From Alcanivorax sp. S6407 (GTDB lineage Bacteria; Pseudomonadota; Gammaproteobacteria; Pseudomonadales; Alcanivoracaceae), in NCBI RefSeq assembly GCF_023016115.1, contig NZ_JALKBH010000004.1:1-64000 (forward strand): 64,000 nucleotides of DNA, read 5' to 3'. The notes under the pieces are model-generated. The model did no database searches. It was not told the origin of the DNA and saw only the letters and a program-made list of their open reading frames with translations. Positions 8,958 through 17,534 of this stretch are shown piece after piece; the stretch's first letter is position 1; every line of letters begins with the position of its first letter. The position numbers and the translations under genes were made by a program.

Positions 8958-9365
8958 ATGCCAAGAATTACCACCCTGCTGCTGCTGTCCGCCCTGCTGG
9001 CGCTGAGCGGCTGCAGCAGCCTGCGCTTTCCCGGGGTCTATCGGATCGATATCCCCCAGGGCAACTTTGTCACTGAAGACATGCTGTCCCAACTCCAGCC
9101 GGGCATGACCCCGGATCAGGTACGGTTCGCGCTGGGCGCCCCTACCCTGATTGATCCGTTCACACCCAACGTCTGGTTCTACCCCATGACCTACCGCCCG
9201 GGCAAAGGCGACAAGGTCACCCAGAAAATCGCGGTCTACTTCGATGGCGGCAGCTATAGCCGCTATGAAGGTCAGGTGATCGACGACTTCAAGGCCAAGA
9301 CCTCCGGCCGCGACGACCGCGAACTGGAGCAGAAAGCCGAGCGCCACAAGGAAGACTCGGAATAA
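8958..9365 (+). CDS. bamE: Outer-membrane assembly lipoprotein BamE (OmlA/SmpA)
   Basis: BamE is a lipoprotein of the BAM complex that inserts beta-barrel proteins into the outer membrane. The 135-residue product begins with a lipoprotein signal whose lipobox LSGC places the acylated Cys at residue 19. It continues with the conserved GMTPDQVRFALGAP segment and a WFYPM strand. The Glu/Lys-rich tail is variable. The ribosome site is weak. It is divergent from fur and followed by the convergent rnfH. Confidence 0.95.
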   Translation: MPRITTLLLLSALLALSGCSSLRFPGVYRIDIPQGNFVTEDMLSQLQPGMTPDQVRFALGAPTLIDPFTPNVWFYPMTYRPGKGDKVTQKIAVYFDGGSYSRYEGQVIDDFKAKTSGRDDRELEQKAERHKEDSE

Positions 9366-9401
9366 CCATCCTTTCCGGCCGCCACCTTCCTCAGTATTCC
9401 C

Positions 9402-9704
9402 TCAGGATTTGGCGGCCTTCTCCTGGGCCCGCTTCTTGCGGTTGAGCTTGGGATCCGCCTTCAACGGGCGATAAATCTCCACCCGCTCACCCGCCTGTAA
9501 CACCTGCTTGCCCGGATTGGCCACCACCTTGCCAAACAGCCCCATGGCGGCCTTGTCCAGATCCAGCCCTTCAAACTGCTCGGCGATCCCGGACAACCGC
9601 GCCGCCTCCAGCATGGTAGTACCCTCAGGCACGTCCAGGCCGATCAGGCGCTGCTTTTCCGGCAGCGCATAGGCCACTTCCACATGAATATTGGCATCCG
9701 CCAT
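9402..9704 (-). CDS. rnfH: RnfH-family protein
   Basis: This is a 100-residue beta-grasp (ubiquitin-like) protein: HVEVAYALPEKQRLIGLDVPEG, then VEIYRPLKADPKLNRKKRA. The function is unresolved; the name comes from linkage to rnf genes in some species, and it usually sits beside ratA and smpB. Its ATG overlaps the stop of the upstream symporter gene (TAATG), so the two are probably translationally coupled. In most relatives the partner at this position is ratA, which is absent here. Confidence 0.92.
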   Translation of the reverse strand: MADANIHVEVAYALPEKQRLIGLDVPEGTTMLEAARLSGIAEQFEGLDLDKAAMGLFGKVVANPGKQVLQAGERVEIYRPLKADPKLNRKKRAQEKAAKS

Positions 9705-11281
9705 TACTGCGCCTCCGGCACAACCGGCACATCGCTTTCCGGCTCAGGCACGGCAGGCACATCGGCCTCGCCCTGCGCCTGCTCCACAGCCTCGATCACC
9801 TCAGCTGCCTCAGCCGCTTCAGCGGCCGGGGCCTCCTCAACCTGCTCCTGAGCCGCCGGCTCAGGAGCTGCCTCCGCGTCCTCCGGCACCGCCATCTGCC
9901 AGAGGGTGTAGGCAAACAGGGCAATCACCGCCGCCGGCGAGAAGATCCGCACCAGTGCCCGCCAGACCAGATACAGCGGGAAACTCTTCATGGCCAGCTC
10001 CTTGCGGGCATGGGTCTCTTTCATCACCCAGCCGGCGAAGATGGCAATCAACACGCCACCCAGCGGCAGCATCACGGTAATAGAGAGGAATTCCACATTT
10101 TCGAAGAAGGTACCTACCAGGAAAGTCTTGTCCTTCCACAGGTTGAACGACAGCACCGAACCAATACCCAGCAGCCAGGCCCCCAGACCCACCACGGCCG
10201 CGGCCTTGCCACGACTGAACCCGCGCTCTACCAGCCAGGCCACCACCGGCTCACCCAGGCTGATTGAGGAACTCCAGGCAGCAGAAACCACCAGCACAAA
10301 GAACAGGGTGCCGAAGATCATCCCGCCCGGCATCTGCCCAAACGCCAGCGGCAGCGTGACGAACATCATCCCCGGGCCCTGACCGACTTCCAGGCCATTG
10401 GAGAAAATCAGCGGGAACATGGCCACACCGGAGCCCAGCGCCACCAGCGTATCAAGCAGAGCAATGATGATCACCGTGGACATGATGGACACCGGCTTGG
10501 GCTTGCCGCCCTTCTTGCCGGAGGTCTCACGGGGCATGTAAGCGCCATAGGCCATGATGGCGCCCATCCCCAAACTCAGGGTAAAGAAGGCCTGGCCCAC
10601 AGCAGTAATCACCACCCCGCCATTCAACTTGGAGAAATCAAAGGCGAACAGGAACGCCAGCCCCTGCTTGAAGCCCGGAGTGGTGGCGGCATAGCCCACC
10701 AGCACCAGCAGCAATACGAACAGTAGCGGCATGAGAATTTCCACCGCCTTTTCCAGGCCGCCCTTCACCCCACGGCCCACCACGAACATGGTCAGCACCA
10801 TGAACAGGGTATGGCAGCCCATCATCAGCCAGGGATCAGCCAGCAGCGCCTCGAAACGCGCCCCGGATTGCTCTGCGGTAATCCCCTGAAAACCGCCGAC
10901 AATGGCTTCCCAGACGTAATACAACGCCCAGCTCGCCACCACCGAATAGAAAGACAGAATCAGAAACGCCGACAGCACCCCCATGTGGCCGATACCGGCC
11001 CAGCGCTGGGACACCTTGCTGTCCGCCGCCAGCTTGCGCATGGAATTGATCGGGCTCATACCCCCCTTGCGGCCCATCATTACCTCGGCGGCCATGATCG
11101 GCACCCCGACAATGGCAATACAGGCCAGATACAGCAAAACGAAGGCCCCGCCGCCGTTTTCGCCGGTAATGTAGGGGAACCGCCAGATGTTACCCAGCCC
11201 CACTGCCGAACCGGTGGCCGCCAGAATAAACACCCAACGGTTGGCCCACATACCATGGACCGGCTTGTTTTCTTGCTTCAT
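9704..11281 (-). CDS. Sodium-dependent (NSS/SNF) transporter
   Basis: This secondary transporter probably couples sodium entry to uptake of an amino acid or amine. The 525 residues open with the family's TM1 signature (RWVFILAATGSAVGLGNIWRF) and contain about twelve hydrophobic segments, including GAFVLLYL and the TM6-region SLGMGAIMAYGAY. An unusual Ala/Glu/Pro-rich tail of about 60 residues follows, probably cytoplasmic. I start at MKQENKPVHG (AAGAAGG about 10 nt upstream); an ATG three codons earlier is possible. It occupies the place where ratA normally separates smpB from rnfH. The substrate cannot be read from sequence. Confidence 0.9.
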   Translation of the reverse strand: MKQENKPVHGMWANRWVFILAATGSAVGLGNIWRFPYITGENGGGAFVLLYLACIAIVGVPIMAAEVMMGRKGGMSPINSMRKLAADSKVSQRWAGIGHMGVLSAFLILSFYSVVASWALYYVWEAIVGGFQGITAEQSGARFEALLADPWLMMGCHTLFMVLTMFVVGRGVKGGLEKAVEILMPLLFVLLLVLVGYAATTPGFKQGLAFLFAFDFSKLNGGVVITAVGQAFFTLSLGMGAIMAYGAYMPRETSGKKGGKPKPVSIMSTVIIIALLDTLVALGSGVAMFPLIFSNGLEVGQGPGMMFVTLPLAFGQMPGGMIFGTLFFVLVVSAAWSSSISLGEPVVAWLVERGFSRGKAAAVVGLGAWLLGIGSVLSFNLWKDKTFLVGTFFENVEFLSITVMLPLGGVLIAIFAGWVMKETHARKELAMKSFPLYLVWRALVRIFSPAAVIALFAYTLWQMAVPEDAEAAPEPAAQEQVEEAPAAEAAEAAEVIEAVEQAQGEADVPAVPEPESDVPVVPEAQ

Positions 11282-11467
11282 AGAACCCATACCTTCTTTG
11301 ACGTGGCGGTATTGTCTTATTATTTGCCACCCCGGCTCAAGGGCGCCTCTTGATACGCCACCGTGCCTCATGAAAGGGCCCAGGCCGAAGCAACCACTTA
11401 CTTACCCGGTTAGCCCAAACGCAAAGCGCTATCCGGTCACCTGACCTTGCTCTATAATCGCCGCCCT

Positions 11468-11947
11468 ATGGGAAAAGCCAACAAAAAAGCCAAAGCACCG
11501 TCCGCCACCATTGCGCAAAATCGCAAGGCGCGTCATGAATATCATCTGGAAGAGCACTTTGAAGCCGGCCTGGTACTGGAAGGCTGGGAAGTGAAGTCCA
11601 TGCGTGCCGGCAAAGCCAACCTCAGCGAAGCCTACGTCCTGCTCAAGGACGGCGAGGCGTTCCTGTTTGGTGCCCGCATCGAACCGCTGAACACGGCCAG
11701 CACCCACATCACCCCGGATCCGATCCGCACGCGCAAGCTGCTGCTCAATCGCCGCGAACTGAGCATCATCTATTCAGGGGTACAGAAAGACGGCTTCACC
11801 TGTGTGCCGGTGAGCCTGTACTGGAAGAAAGGATTCGCCAAGTGCGATATCGCACTGGCCAAGGGGAAACAGAAGTTTGACAAGCGCGCCACAGAGAAAG
11901 AGCGCGACTGGAACCGTCAGAAACAGCGTCTGATGCGGCAGGGTTAA
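11468..11947 (+). CDS. smpB: SsrA-binding protein SmpB
   Basis: SmpB binds tmRNA and takes it into stalled ribosomes for trans-translation. The 159-residue product has the OB-fold core ([32 protein letters not shown]) and the basic tail ([25 protein letters not shown]) that mimics mRNA in the channel. I start at MGKANKKAK; the frame opens slightly further upstream. ssrA follows 700 bp downstream on the same strand, with one small convergent gene between them. Confidence 0.98.
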   Translation: MGKANKKAKAPSATIAQNRKARHEYHLEEHFEAGLVLEGWEVKSMRAGKANLSEAYVLLKDGEAFLFGARIEPLNTASTHITPDPIRTRKLLLNRRELSIIYSGVQKDGFTCVPVSLYWKKGFAKCDIALAKGKQKFDKRATEKERDWNRQKQRLMRQG

Positions 11948-11968
11948 AGCCGCAAAGGCTTACCCTGC
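11938..11968 (+). terminator. Hairpin over the smpB stop codon
   Basis: GCAGGGT and AAGCC pair with GGCTT and ACCCTGC, leaving a 2-nt bulge and a 5-nt loop. There is no U-tract, so efficiency is doubtful. Confidence 0.35.
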
Positions 11969-11995
11969 ACGCAACCCACGATATTTCATCCGTCT

Positions 11996-12274
11996 TTATG
12001 CCACGTGGCGCTTGGGCTTCTCGGCCCGAACGTCACCGCGCAACTGCCAGTACAGCTGCAACCAGGCACGCAGTACAGCCGGCATGAAGTACACCGCGAA
12101 CAGAATCACGGGAATACGCGCCTGCGGCGTGGCCAGGTCTACCAGGTAAATACCTGCGGCATACGCGGCCACTGCAAACACCAGCTGCAGAGCACGATAC
12201 AGCAGTGGCTGGGCTTTCAACGGTGCCAGCGCCTTGTCAGATACCTGTGCGACAGATTGGATAATCGCGTTCAT
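11996..12274 (-). CDS. Small membrane protein of unknown function
   Basis: I do not recognise this 92-residue protein. It has a short N-terminal amphipathic stretch, two hydrophobic segments (LQLVFAVAAYAAGIYLV and IPVILFAVYFMPAVL) joined by a short loop, and a basic C-terminus (EKPKRHVA), so it is probably a two-pass inner-membrane protein. The ATG at 12274 has a strong AAGGAG 7 nt upstream, which decides the start. It is convergent with smpB. The following 12275-12611 contains no gene that I can support. Confidence 0.7.
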   Translation of the reverse strand: MNAIIQSVAQVSDKALAPLKAQPLLYRALQLVFAVAAYAAGIYLVDLATPQARIPVILFAVYFMPAVLRAWLQLYWQLRGDVRAEKPKRHVA

Positions 12275-12611
12275 CGTCCTTCTCCTTTGAATGAACGACA
12301 ATGCCTTGCTTGGCGTCCCGGGGCCCTTTGCCCTCTGGATACGCAGTAAAGTCATTGCGAGATACACAATTTGCAGACCCACTCAACTCAGTGGCTTTTG
12401 ACCACCCGTTGCCAGGCCTGCACCATCAGGAAGCACTTCGACAGTGCCCGCTGACAACTTCATAATGCGCCCTAAATATGACAGATGAAGCCGTTTCAGT
12501 AAGATTGTCAGACAAACGATGTGTATTCAGGTAACACTTTTTACAGTCTGGTAACGCTTTCCGGTCAATAATTGATCGAAATCAAATTTCTTCGTCGGAC
12601 ACACTTGTTAA

Positions 12612-12640
12612 GTGACTTGGCGAACCCCACCTACTACAAT
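12612..12640 (+). promoter_or_regulatory. Probable ssrA promoter
   Basis: A good -10 hexamer TACAAT (12635-12640) lies 12 nt before the tmRNA 5' end. With 17-nt spacing the -35 would be GTGACT (12612-12617), a weak match. Confidence 0.5.
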
Positions 12641-12651
12641 ACGAGTTCACA

Positions 12652-13008
12652 GGGGCCGACCTGGATTCGACGCCGGTATTGAACTCTGTGGTGCATGTCG
12701 AGAAGGTCACGAGTCTCGTAAATCATTTGTGGCACACTAAAGTAATCGCAAACGACGATTCTTACGCACTAGCAGCTTAATCCCTGCTTATCGCCAATCG
12801 ACCCTGCCTGTGGGGAAGAGCGGCGAGCATCGCAACACAGGCTCGCAGCAACGTCCGCCCCGGATCGCGCTGTTAAAACTCTTAGGGGCTCGGCTCTCAC
12901 GTCCTGCCAATCGGGTTGTGTGGGCTTAAATCAATAGATCTGGCTAAGCATGTAGACCTGCAGATGGATTGCTGACGGACGCGGGTTCGATTCCCGCCGG
13001 CTCCACCA
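12652..13008 (+). ncRNA. ssrA: Transfer-messenger RNA (tmRNA)
   Basis: The RNA begins GGGGCCGACCTGGATTCGAC and ends GGTTCGATTCCCGCC then GGCTCCACCA, so the tRNA-like acceptor arm and T-loop are intact and the CCA is encoded. The resume codon is GCA at 12748. The tag frame 12748-12780 encodes ANDDSYALAA and then TAA, a proteolysis tag ending in the Ala-Leu-Ala-Ala recognized by ClpXP. It rescues stalled ribosomes together with SmpB. Confidence 0.98.
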
Positions 13009-13024
13009 AACAGCACCAAAAAAA

Positions 13025-13053
13025 GGGCCACCCCGATGGGGTGGCCCTTTTTT
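13025..13053 (+). terminator. Rho-independent terminator of ssrA
   Basis: A perfect 10-bp GC-rich stem (13025-13034 with 13038-13047) with a 3-nt loop is followed by a six-T run. A short gacgcct/ggtgcct heptamer array follows at 13067-13086. Confidence 0.9.
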
Positions 13054-13161
13054 GTGCCGCGCTGCTGACGCCTGGTGCCTGGTGCCTTGATCCGGCCTCA
13101 TGTCGATCTCCACGATCTATTACCGCCGGACCCACAGGGTTAAATCAATTTAACTAACCAA

Positions 13162-16100
13162 TCACTCCACAACAGCTGCCAACTTAAACACCACACTCAT
13201 TGGCTTACTGCCTTCATGCTTTTGGTAATCAACCGTGCCGTAGTAGGTAAAGGGGGCTGCTTTTCCATTTTCCAGCTTATTTTCTCGCACGAACAGATGA
13301 ACAGAGATCCCCAGTTCCTTGTGATTGATAATCTCTCGGCCTTTCTTATGTTCAGGTGCAACAGAACGCTGACTCTGCCAATGGAAGGTGCTTTCATCAA
13401 TCCAGTGGTCCACATATCTGTGATCTTCAGCCTTTCCTTGCTTATTCAGGGTTACCAGGAGTACATGTACAGCAGCATCGTTCAAACAAACATGGCCGCT
13501 CTGCCAATTTCCAGGGTTATAAGCCTCACCAAAAAGAGGTGGAATCTCCTCCCTCATCAGCCTCTGCCCGACTGCCATGTCTAAGGGACTCACCACCGAC
13601 TTGAGCCGAGCAAAAGTACGAATTTGATCATTAAGTTCGGGTGACACCTCTATATCTTCATAGTCTGGATTAGCCGCTCTTAGGTAATAATCACCTTGCC
13701 CACGTTTCTTCACCATTCTCAACAGATACTGGGTATCCCCAGCTTCATCTAAACGTTCAATCGCGAAGGTTTTTTCGGTAATGGAGCCCGCATTGTTGGG
13801 TGTGACATATTCAAGAAGCAGATAGTCGCCATCATGAATCGGGCTCTTACCACCGTTCATGGAGTTACCTGAGGCTCTTGCAATGAAATGGCGAGAGGGA
13901 TCCAGCCGGCCATAACCACCTCCCAGCGAACGGTATTCCTCCGATTCCGCCTGACTATTTCTGAAGTGACCACAGGCGATCTTAAGAGACGAAAAATAAG
14001 GCAACTCAACACCAAACTTCGCATTAGGCGCCGCAGAGTTTGAGGCATCCGGCAACTGCTGCACTGAGGAACGGGCCTCGTAGGAGGCCAATCGATACTC
14101 CACTACCTCCCTAACCATCTCCGACAAGGTTTCATATTCACCATTGGAAAGCGGAATACAGCTTTCAAAACAACCATCGCTAATCTTGAATAAAGCAGGC
14201 TTCTTATTTATCCAATGATCGATCGGATTCTTTTTCCAGTATCGAAACCACTCCGCCGACTCACCAGTGACATCTCTAACCGCATCCGATATTTCCGAGA
14301 AAAGACGAGGCCTGCGTTGTAGAACGCTCCAGGATACTGATGACAGTGCTTCTAGCGATGGCGCCTTTCTCCAACCATCCATTTGCATAAAGGCCTCAAG
14401 CAGTATCATCTTGAAGGACTTCGACATGGCGGTGGTTTCAACCTCTGAAAGCAGTGCCTTGTGGCTCTGGAATAGTTCATTCTGCGCAGGTGAAAGATCT
14501 TCCATCACCCTTACGAGATCAAACCAGCTTCCATGCTGCTTTCTCATCCGAGATACGCTAGCGCCAAATCGGTAATACTCGGTTAGGGTTGGCCTTCTCC
14601 CCAACGTCTCTTTTAGGGACAAGTACTCATCCTCAATCCCTGAGGAAGCCAACCGCTTAAGAAACTCAATGAGCTTCAAATCGTAGTTAACAAAACAGCC
14701 ATCAGGCATTTTTAGCTCATCAGATTCGGCTCTACGAGCAAAGTCTGCCAGCTGTCGATGAGTCATCGACTCCCCCATCAAAGCTTGAGGCTTATGAAGA
14801 AAAGAATGGTGGTTACCCACAAAATCCATGACAACCAACTTTTCTTTACCTGGGCTTTTCCTCAGCCCTCTACCAATTTGCTGAAGAAACAAAACCTTAG
14901 ATTCGGTTGGTCTAAGCAGAAGAACAGTATCAATAGATGGGAGGTCTACTCCCTCGTTGAACAAATCAACAGAGAAAACAACCTGCAATTCGCCATTATT
15001 CAATAGCTCCAAGGCTTCACCGCGGGACATTGTTGAATCTCCGTGAACCGAAGCCGCTGGAATTCCAGCCTTATCAAACTGCTCAGCCATGAAGTCAGCA
15101 TGTTTTCTTGAAACGCAGAACGCTAATGTCCTGGTTTGACGGTGCTGCCTCCATACTCTCAAGGCATGCCTTGCACGTGCCAGTGTGGCCAGTTTATTTC
15201 CCAGCAGCGCAGGATCAAACTTCCCGTTCCGCCAAGGAATCTCTGTGTAATCCACCGATTCATCAAAGATTCCATAGTAATGAAAGGGAACAAGGTGCTT
15301 TTCCTTCACCCCATCAAGCAACGGAAACTCATAAACCAGGTTATCGTCGCACAGTGACAGAATGTCAGATCTGTCCGTTCTATCAGGGGTGGCGGTCAGG
15401 CCAAGCAAGAAATGTGGAGCAAAGTAATCAAGCAAGCGATGATAGGTCGGAGCCGACGCATGATGAAATTCATCAACAACGATATAGTCGAAGTGCCGAG
15501 GGTCAAACTCGCGCAAATGCTCCTCTTTCCCCAGCGTTTGTACTGAAGCACAGAGTATATCCACGGACTTATTGCGGACACTGCCCATATAATAGCCGAC
15601 ACGGCTTTTCGGCCTAATTCGGATATAGGTCTCCGCGGCTTGCTTTAAAATTTCCTCACGATGAGCGACGAAGAGTATTCGCCGAGCACCCATTTGTTTG
15701 GCATCAAATGCAGAAAGCCAGGTTTTCCCTAGCCCTGTCGCCAACACCACCAACCCCCGTCCAAACCCTTCCTCTCGCGTCTTATCGAGAGCAGTCAATG
15801 CTTCACTCTGAACTGGTGTCGGTACTGGCGGAGCTTCCGCTTCATCACTACCCGGTGCAATGGCCTTCGGCGGGGGCACACGCCGAGCCTCATAATCATC
15901 AACCCACTGATCCGAAAGCTCTACCACCTTAGAAGATTCAAAAAGCTCTTCAAAACGCTGAGCAGCTTCTAAGTATCCCTCATCAGGCGGGAAATCCACT
16001 TGATAGTTCCACTCAATACCAGCCTGCAATGCCTGAGCACTAATATTGCTAGACCCGATAAAAGCGCGCCCCCACCGTCTCGAACGATCATCATCACCAG

Positions 16101-17013
16101 CAAATAGATATGCCTTTAAATGAAAGCTTGAACCTTTACTCTCATAAACCCTTACATCAGCACCCTGATGTTTGAGTAGCAGCAAGATTCGCAGGGCTTC
16201 CGGGTCGGTAATGTCGAGATAATCACTAGTAAGAATTCGAATATTTGCAGGACGTTTCAATTCATCGGCGCTAATCGCATTCTGTAAATCAGGATAAATT
16301 AGGTTCAATCCTGTCTTCTTCACAAATGCCACAGCAAAATCGATCTGATGTGCCTGGCTAATGGATTGGCATAGTTTAGGAAGGAAATGCTGATACTTAC
16401 CGCCCGTAATCAACTTTTGATGCCTTTCCTCCTTTTTAACCAAAAGGATGTTTAACCATCCATGCACCCTTTCTGGCAGGGCATCTTCTGTATGCCATAA
16501 GCGCTGACTATCCACCTTGTCTAATTGGTTAACCCATTCTTCAGCAATGCCCTCACTGACATCAGTAAAGTGCCTGCCTAGCTCCTCTCGCTCTCCGTCA
16601 CCGGATTTGAAGCTCATATACAGAGCGCCACCTGGCTTTAATGCTACCCATAAGGCCTGGATAGCACCCAGCAAATCGCGCTTGGGAAGATGAAGGAGAC
16701 TGGCACAAGCCCAAATGCCATCATAAGCGGCCTTCTCTTTCACATCAGAGAATAAACGCTGCTCAACCTCCAGCCCCGTTTCTTGAGAAGCCAGTTTGGC
16801 AATCGCCTCAGAGCCATCGAATGCAGAGACACGGTAACCTAAACCTTGAAAATGAAGAGCATCACGAGCGGATCCACAACCCGCATCTAAGATATGACCA
16901 CCCTCGGGTAGGTGAGGCAAAAACTCATCGTAAATTTTCCGCATATCCACAGAAAACGTCGCATCGAAAAACGCCTGAGCATTGCTGTTGTAATAATCTA
17001 GCGTATCCGCCAT
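13162..17013 (-). CDS. Multidomain methyltransferase / PLD nuclease / SF2 helicase / LexA-like / DUF3427 protein
   Basis: This 1283-residue single polypeptide has, in order: a class I SAM methyltransferase (motif I ILDAGCGSARDA at 41-52; about 30-160); a phospholipase-D-like domain (about 200-360; H298-x-K300 and GSSN 320-323); and an SF2 helicase (Walker A ATGLGKT 425-431, DEFHH 514-518, TATP 540-543, motif VI QIGRGLR 712-718). After an uncharacterized middle comes a LexA/UmuD-like fold (about 1035-1140; GNSM with S1051) and a DUF3427-type C-terminus (FHWQSQ 1210-1215). By my hand alignment the LexA catalytic Lys corresponds to R1099, so autoproteolysis is doubtful. The combination suggests DNA surveillance or restriction against foreign DNA; this is inference. 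The gene is visibly AT-richer than its neighbours (21 G/C of 60 in 14161-14220) and lies just beyond ssrA, a common integration site. It is probably co-operonic with the small gene upstream. Confidence 0.9.
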   Translation of the reverse strand: MADTLDYYNSNAQAFFDATFSVDMRKIYDEFLPHLPEGGHILDAGCGSARDALHFQGLGYRVSAFDGSEAIAKLASQETGLEVEQRLFSDVKEKAAYDGIWACASLLHLPKRDLLGAIQALWVALKPGGALYMSFKSGDGEREELGRHFTDVSEGIAEEWVNQLDKVDSQRLWHTEDALPERVHGWLNILLVKKEERHQKLITGGKYQHFLPKLCQSISQAHQIDFAVAFVKKTGLNLIYPDLQNAISADELKRPANIRILTSDYLDITDPEALRILLLLKHQGADVRVYESKGSSFHLKAYLFAGDDDRSRRWGRAFIGSSNISAQALQAGIEWNYQVDFPPDEGYLEAAQRFEELFESSKVVELSDQWVDDYEARRVPPPKAIAPGSDEAEAPPVPTPVQSEALTALDKTREEGFGRGLVVLATGLGKTWLSAFDAKQMGARRILFVAHREEILKQAAETYIRIRPKSRVGYYMGSVRNKSVDILCASVQTLGKEEHLREFDPRHFDYIVVDEFHHASAPTYHRLLDYFAPHFLLGLTATPDRTDRSDILSLCDDNLVYEFPLLDGVKEKHLVPFHYYGIFDESVDYTEIPWRNGKFDPALLGNKLATLARARHALRVWRQHRQTRTLAFCVSRKHADFMAEQFDKAGIPAASVHGDSTMSRGEALELLNNGELQVVFSVDLFNEGVDLPSIDTVLLLRPTESKVLFLQQIGRGLRKSPGKEKLVVMDFVGNHHSFLHKPQALMGESMTHRQLADFARRAESDELKMPDGCFVNYDLKLIEFLKRLASSGIEDEYLSLKETLGRRPTLTEYYRFGASVSRMRKQHGSWFDLVRVMEDLSPAQNELFQSHKALLSEVETTAMSKSFKMILLEAFMQMDGWRKAPSLEALSSVSWSVLQRRPRLFSEISDAVRDVTGESAEWFRYWKKNPIDHWINKKPALFKISDGCFESCIPLSNGEYETLSEMVREVVEYRLASYEARSSVQQLPDASNSAAPNAKFGVELPYFSSLKIACGHFRNSQAESEEYRSLGGGYGRLDPSRHFIARASGNSMNGGKSPIHDGDYLLLEYVTPNNAGSITEKTFAIERLDEAGDTQYLLRMVKKRGQGDYYLRAANPDYEDIEVSPELNDQIRTFARLKSVVSPLDMAVGQRLMREEIPPLFGEAYNPGNWQSGHVCLNDAAVHVLLVTLNKQGKAEDHRYVDHWIDESTFHWQSQRSVAPEHKKGREIINHKELGISVHLFVRENKLENGKAAPFTYYGTVDYQKHEGSKPMSVVFKLAAVVE

Positions 17014-17108
17014 TCTCGCCCTTAACTTATTGAATCCCCATAGCTTTCAGAGACTAACAGTCCGGGGGCCGCACGCCAATGCAGAGATTGTCATAGGCGC
17101 TCACTGGC

Positions 17109-17393
17109 CTACTTCGCAGTGACTAACTCAGTTGACTTGGAAACAGACTCAAGCTCATGAAGAGCTAGATCACCCCCGCCACAATCGTGCCTCTCAAAGT
17201 AGGCAGTAGGCCAACCCAACTCCTCTGGCCGAAAATGCAAAATGTCGGGCCAGACCTGCAGATCCGCAAACCGATCACGCAGCATGCGTTCAACGTCCTC
17301 AGCACTTTCGAGACCTAGCAACTCCACCACGACAGATTCATATTGCTTATAGTTGCTGGCGTCTCGGTATAGGTAGCGAATTTCAAACCTCAT
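17109..17393 (-). CDS. Small unknown protein upstream of the helicase gene
   Basis: I do not recognise this 94-residue protein. It starts MRFEIRYLYRDASNYKQYES, which suggests a beta-strand followed by a basic turn, continues with an acidic helix (SAEDVERMLRDRF) and a Trp-rich middle, and has no signal or membrane segment. It is on the same strand 95 bp ahead of the large helicase gene, so it is likely first in a two-gene operon, perhaps a regulator or partner. The 17394-17534 stretch behind it holds no gene. Confidence 0.6.
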   Translation of the reverse strand: MRFEIRYLYRDASNYKQYESVVVELLGLESAEDVERMLRDRFADLQVWPDILHFRPEELGWPTAYFERHDCGGGDLALHELESVSKSTELVTAK

Positions 17394-17534
17394 TACTTCA
17401 CCCTCCCCCCTCCTTCTAACAACACTTCATCGGCCCATCAATCCGCCTAAATGCCTGGACCACCCTACCCCCTTTGACCCTGAACACCCCCAGCCCTAAG
17501 CTGAAACCAACACCTCCACGGACGGATAACAACA

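Noticed and set aside
12931-13135. Small frames over the ssrA 3' end and terminator
   Set aside because: They overlap a structural RNA and its terminator.
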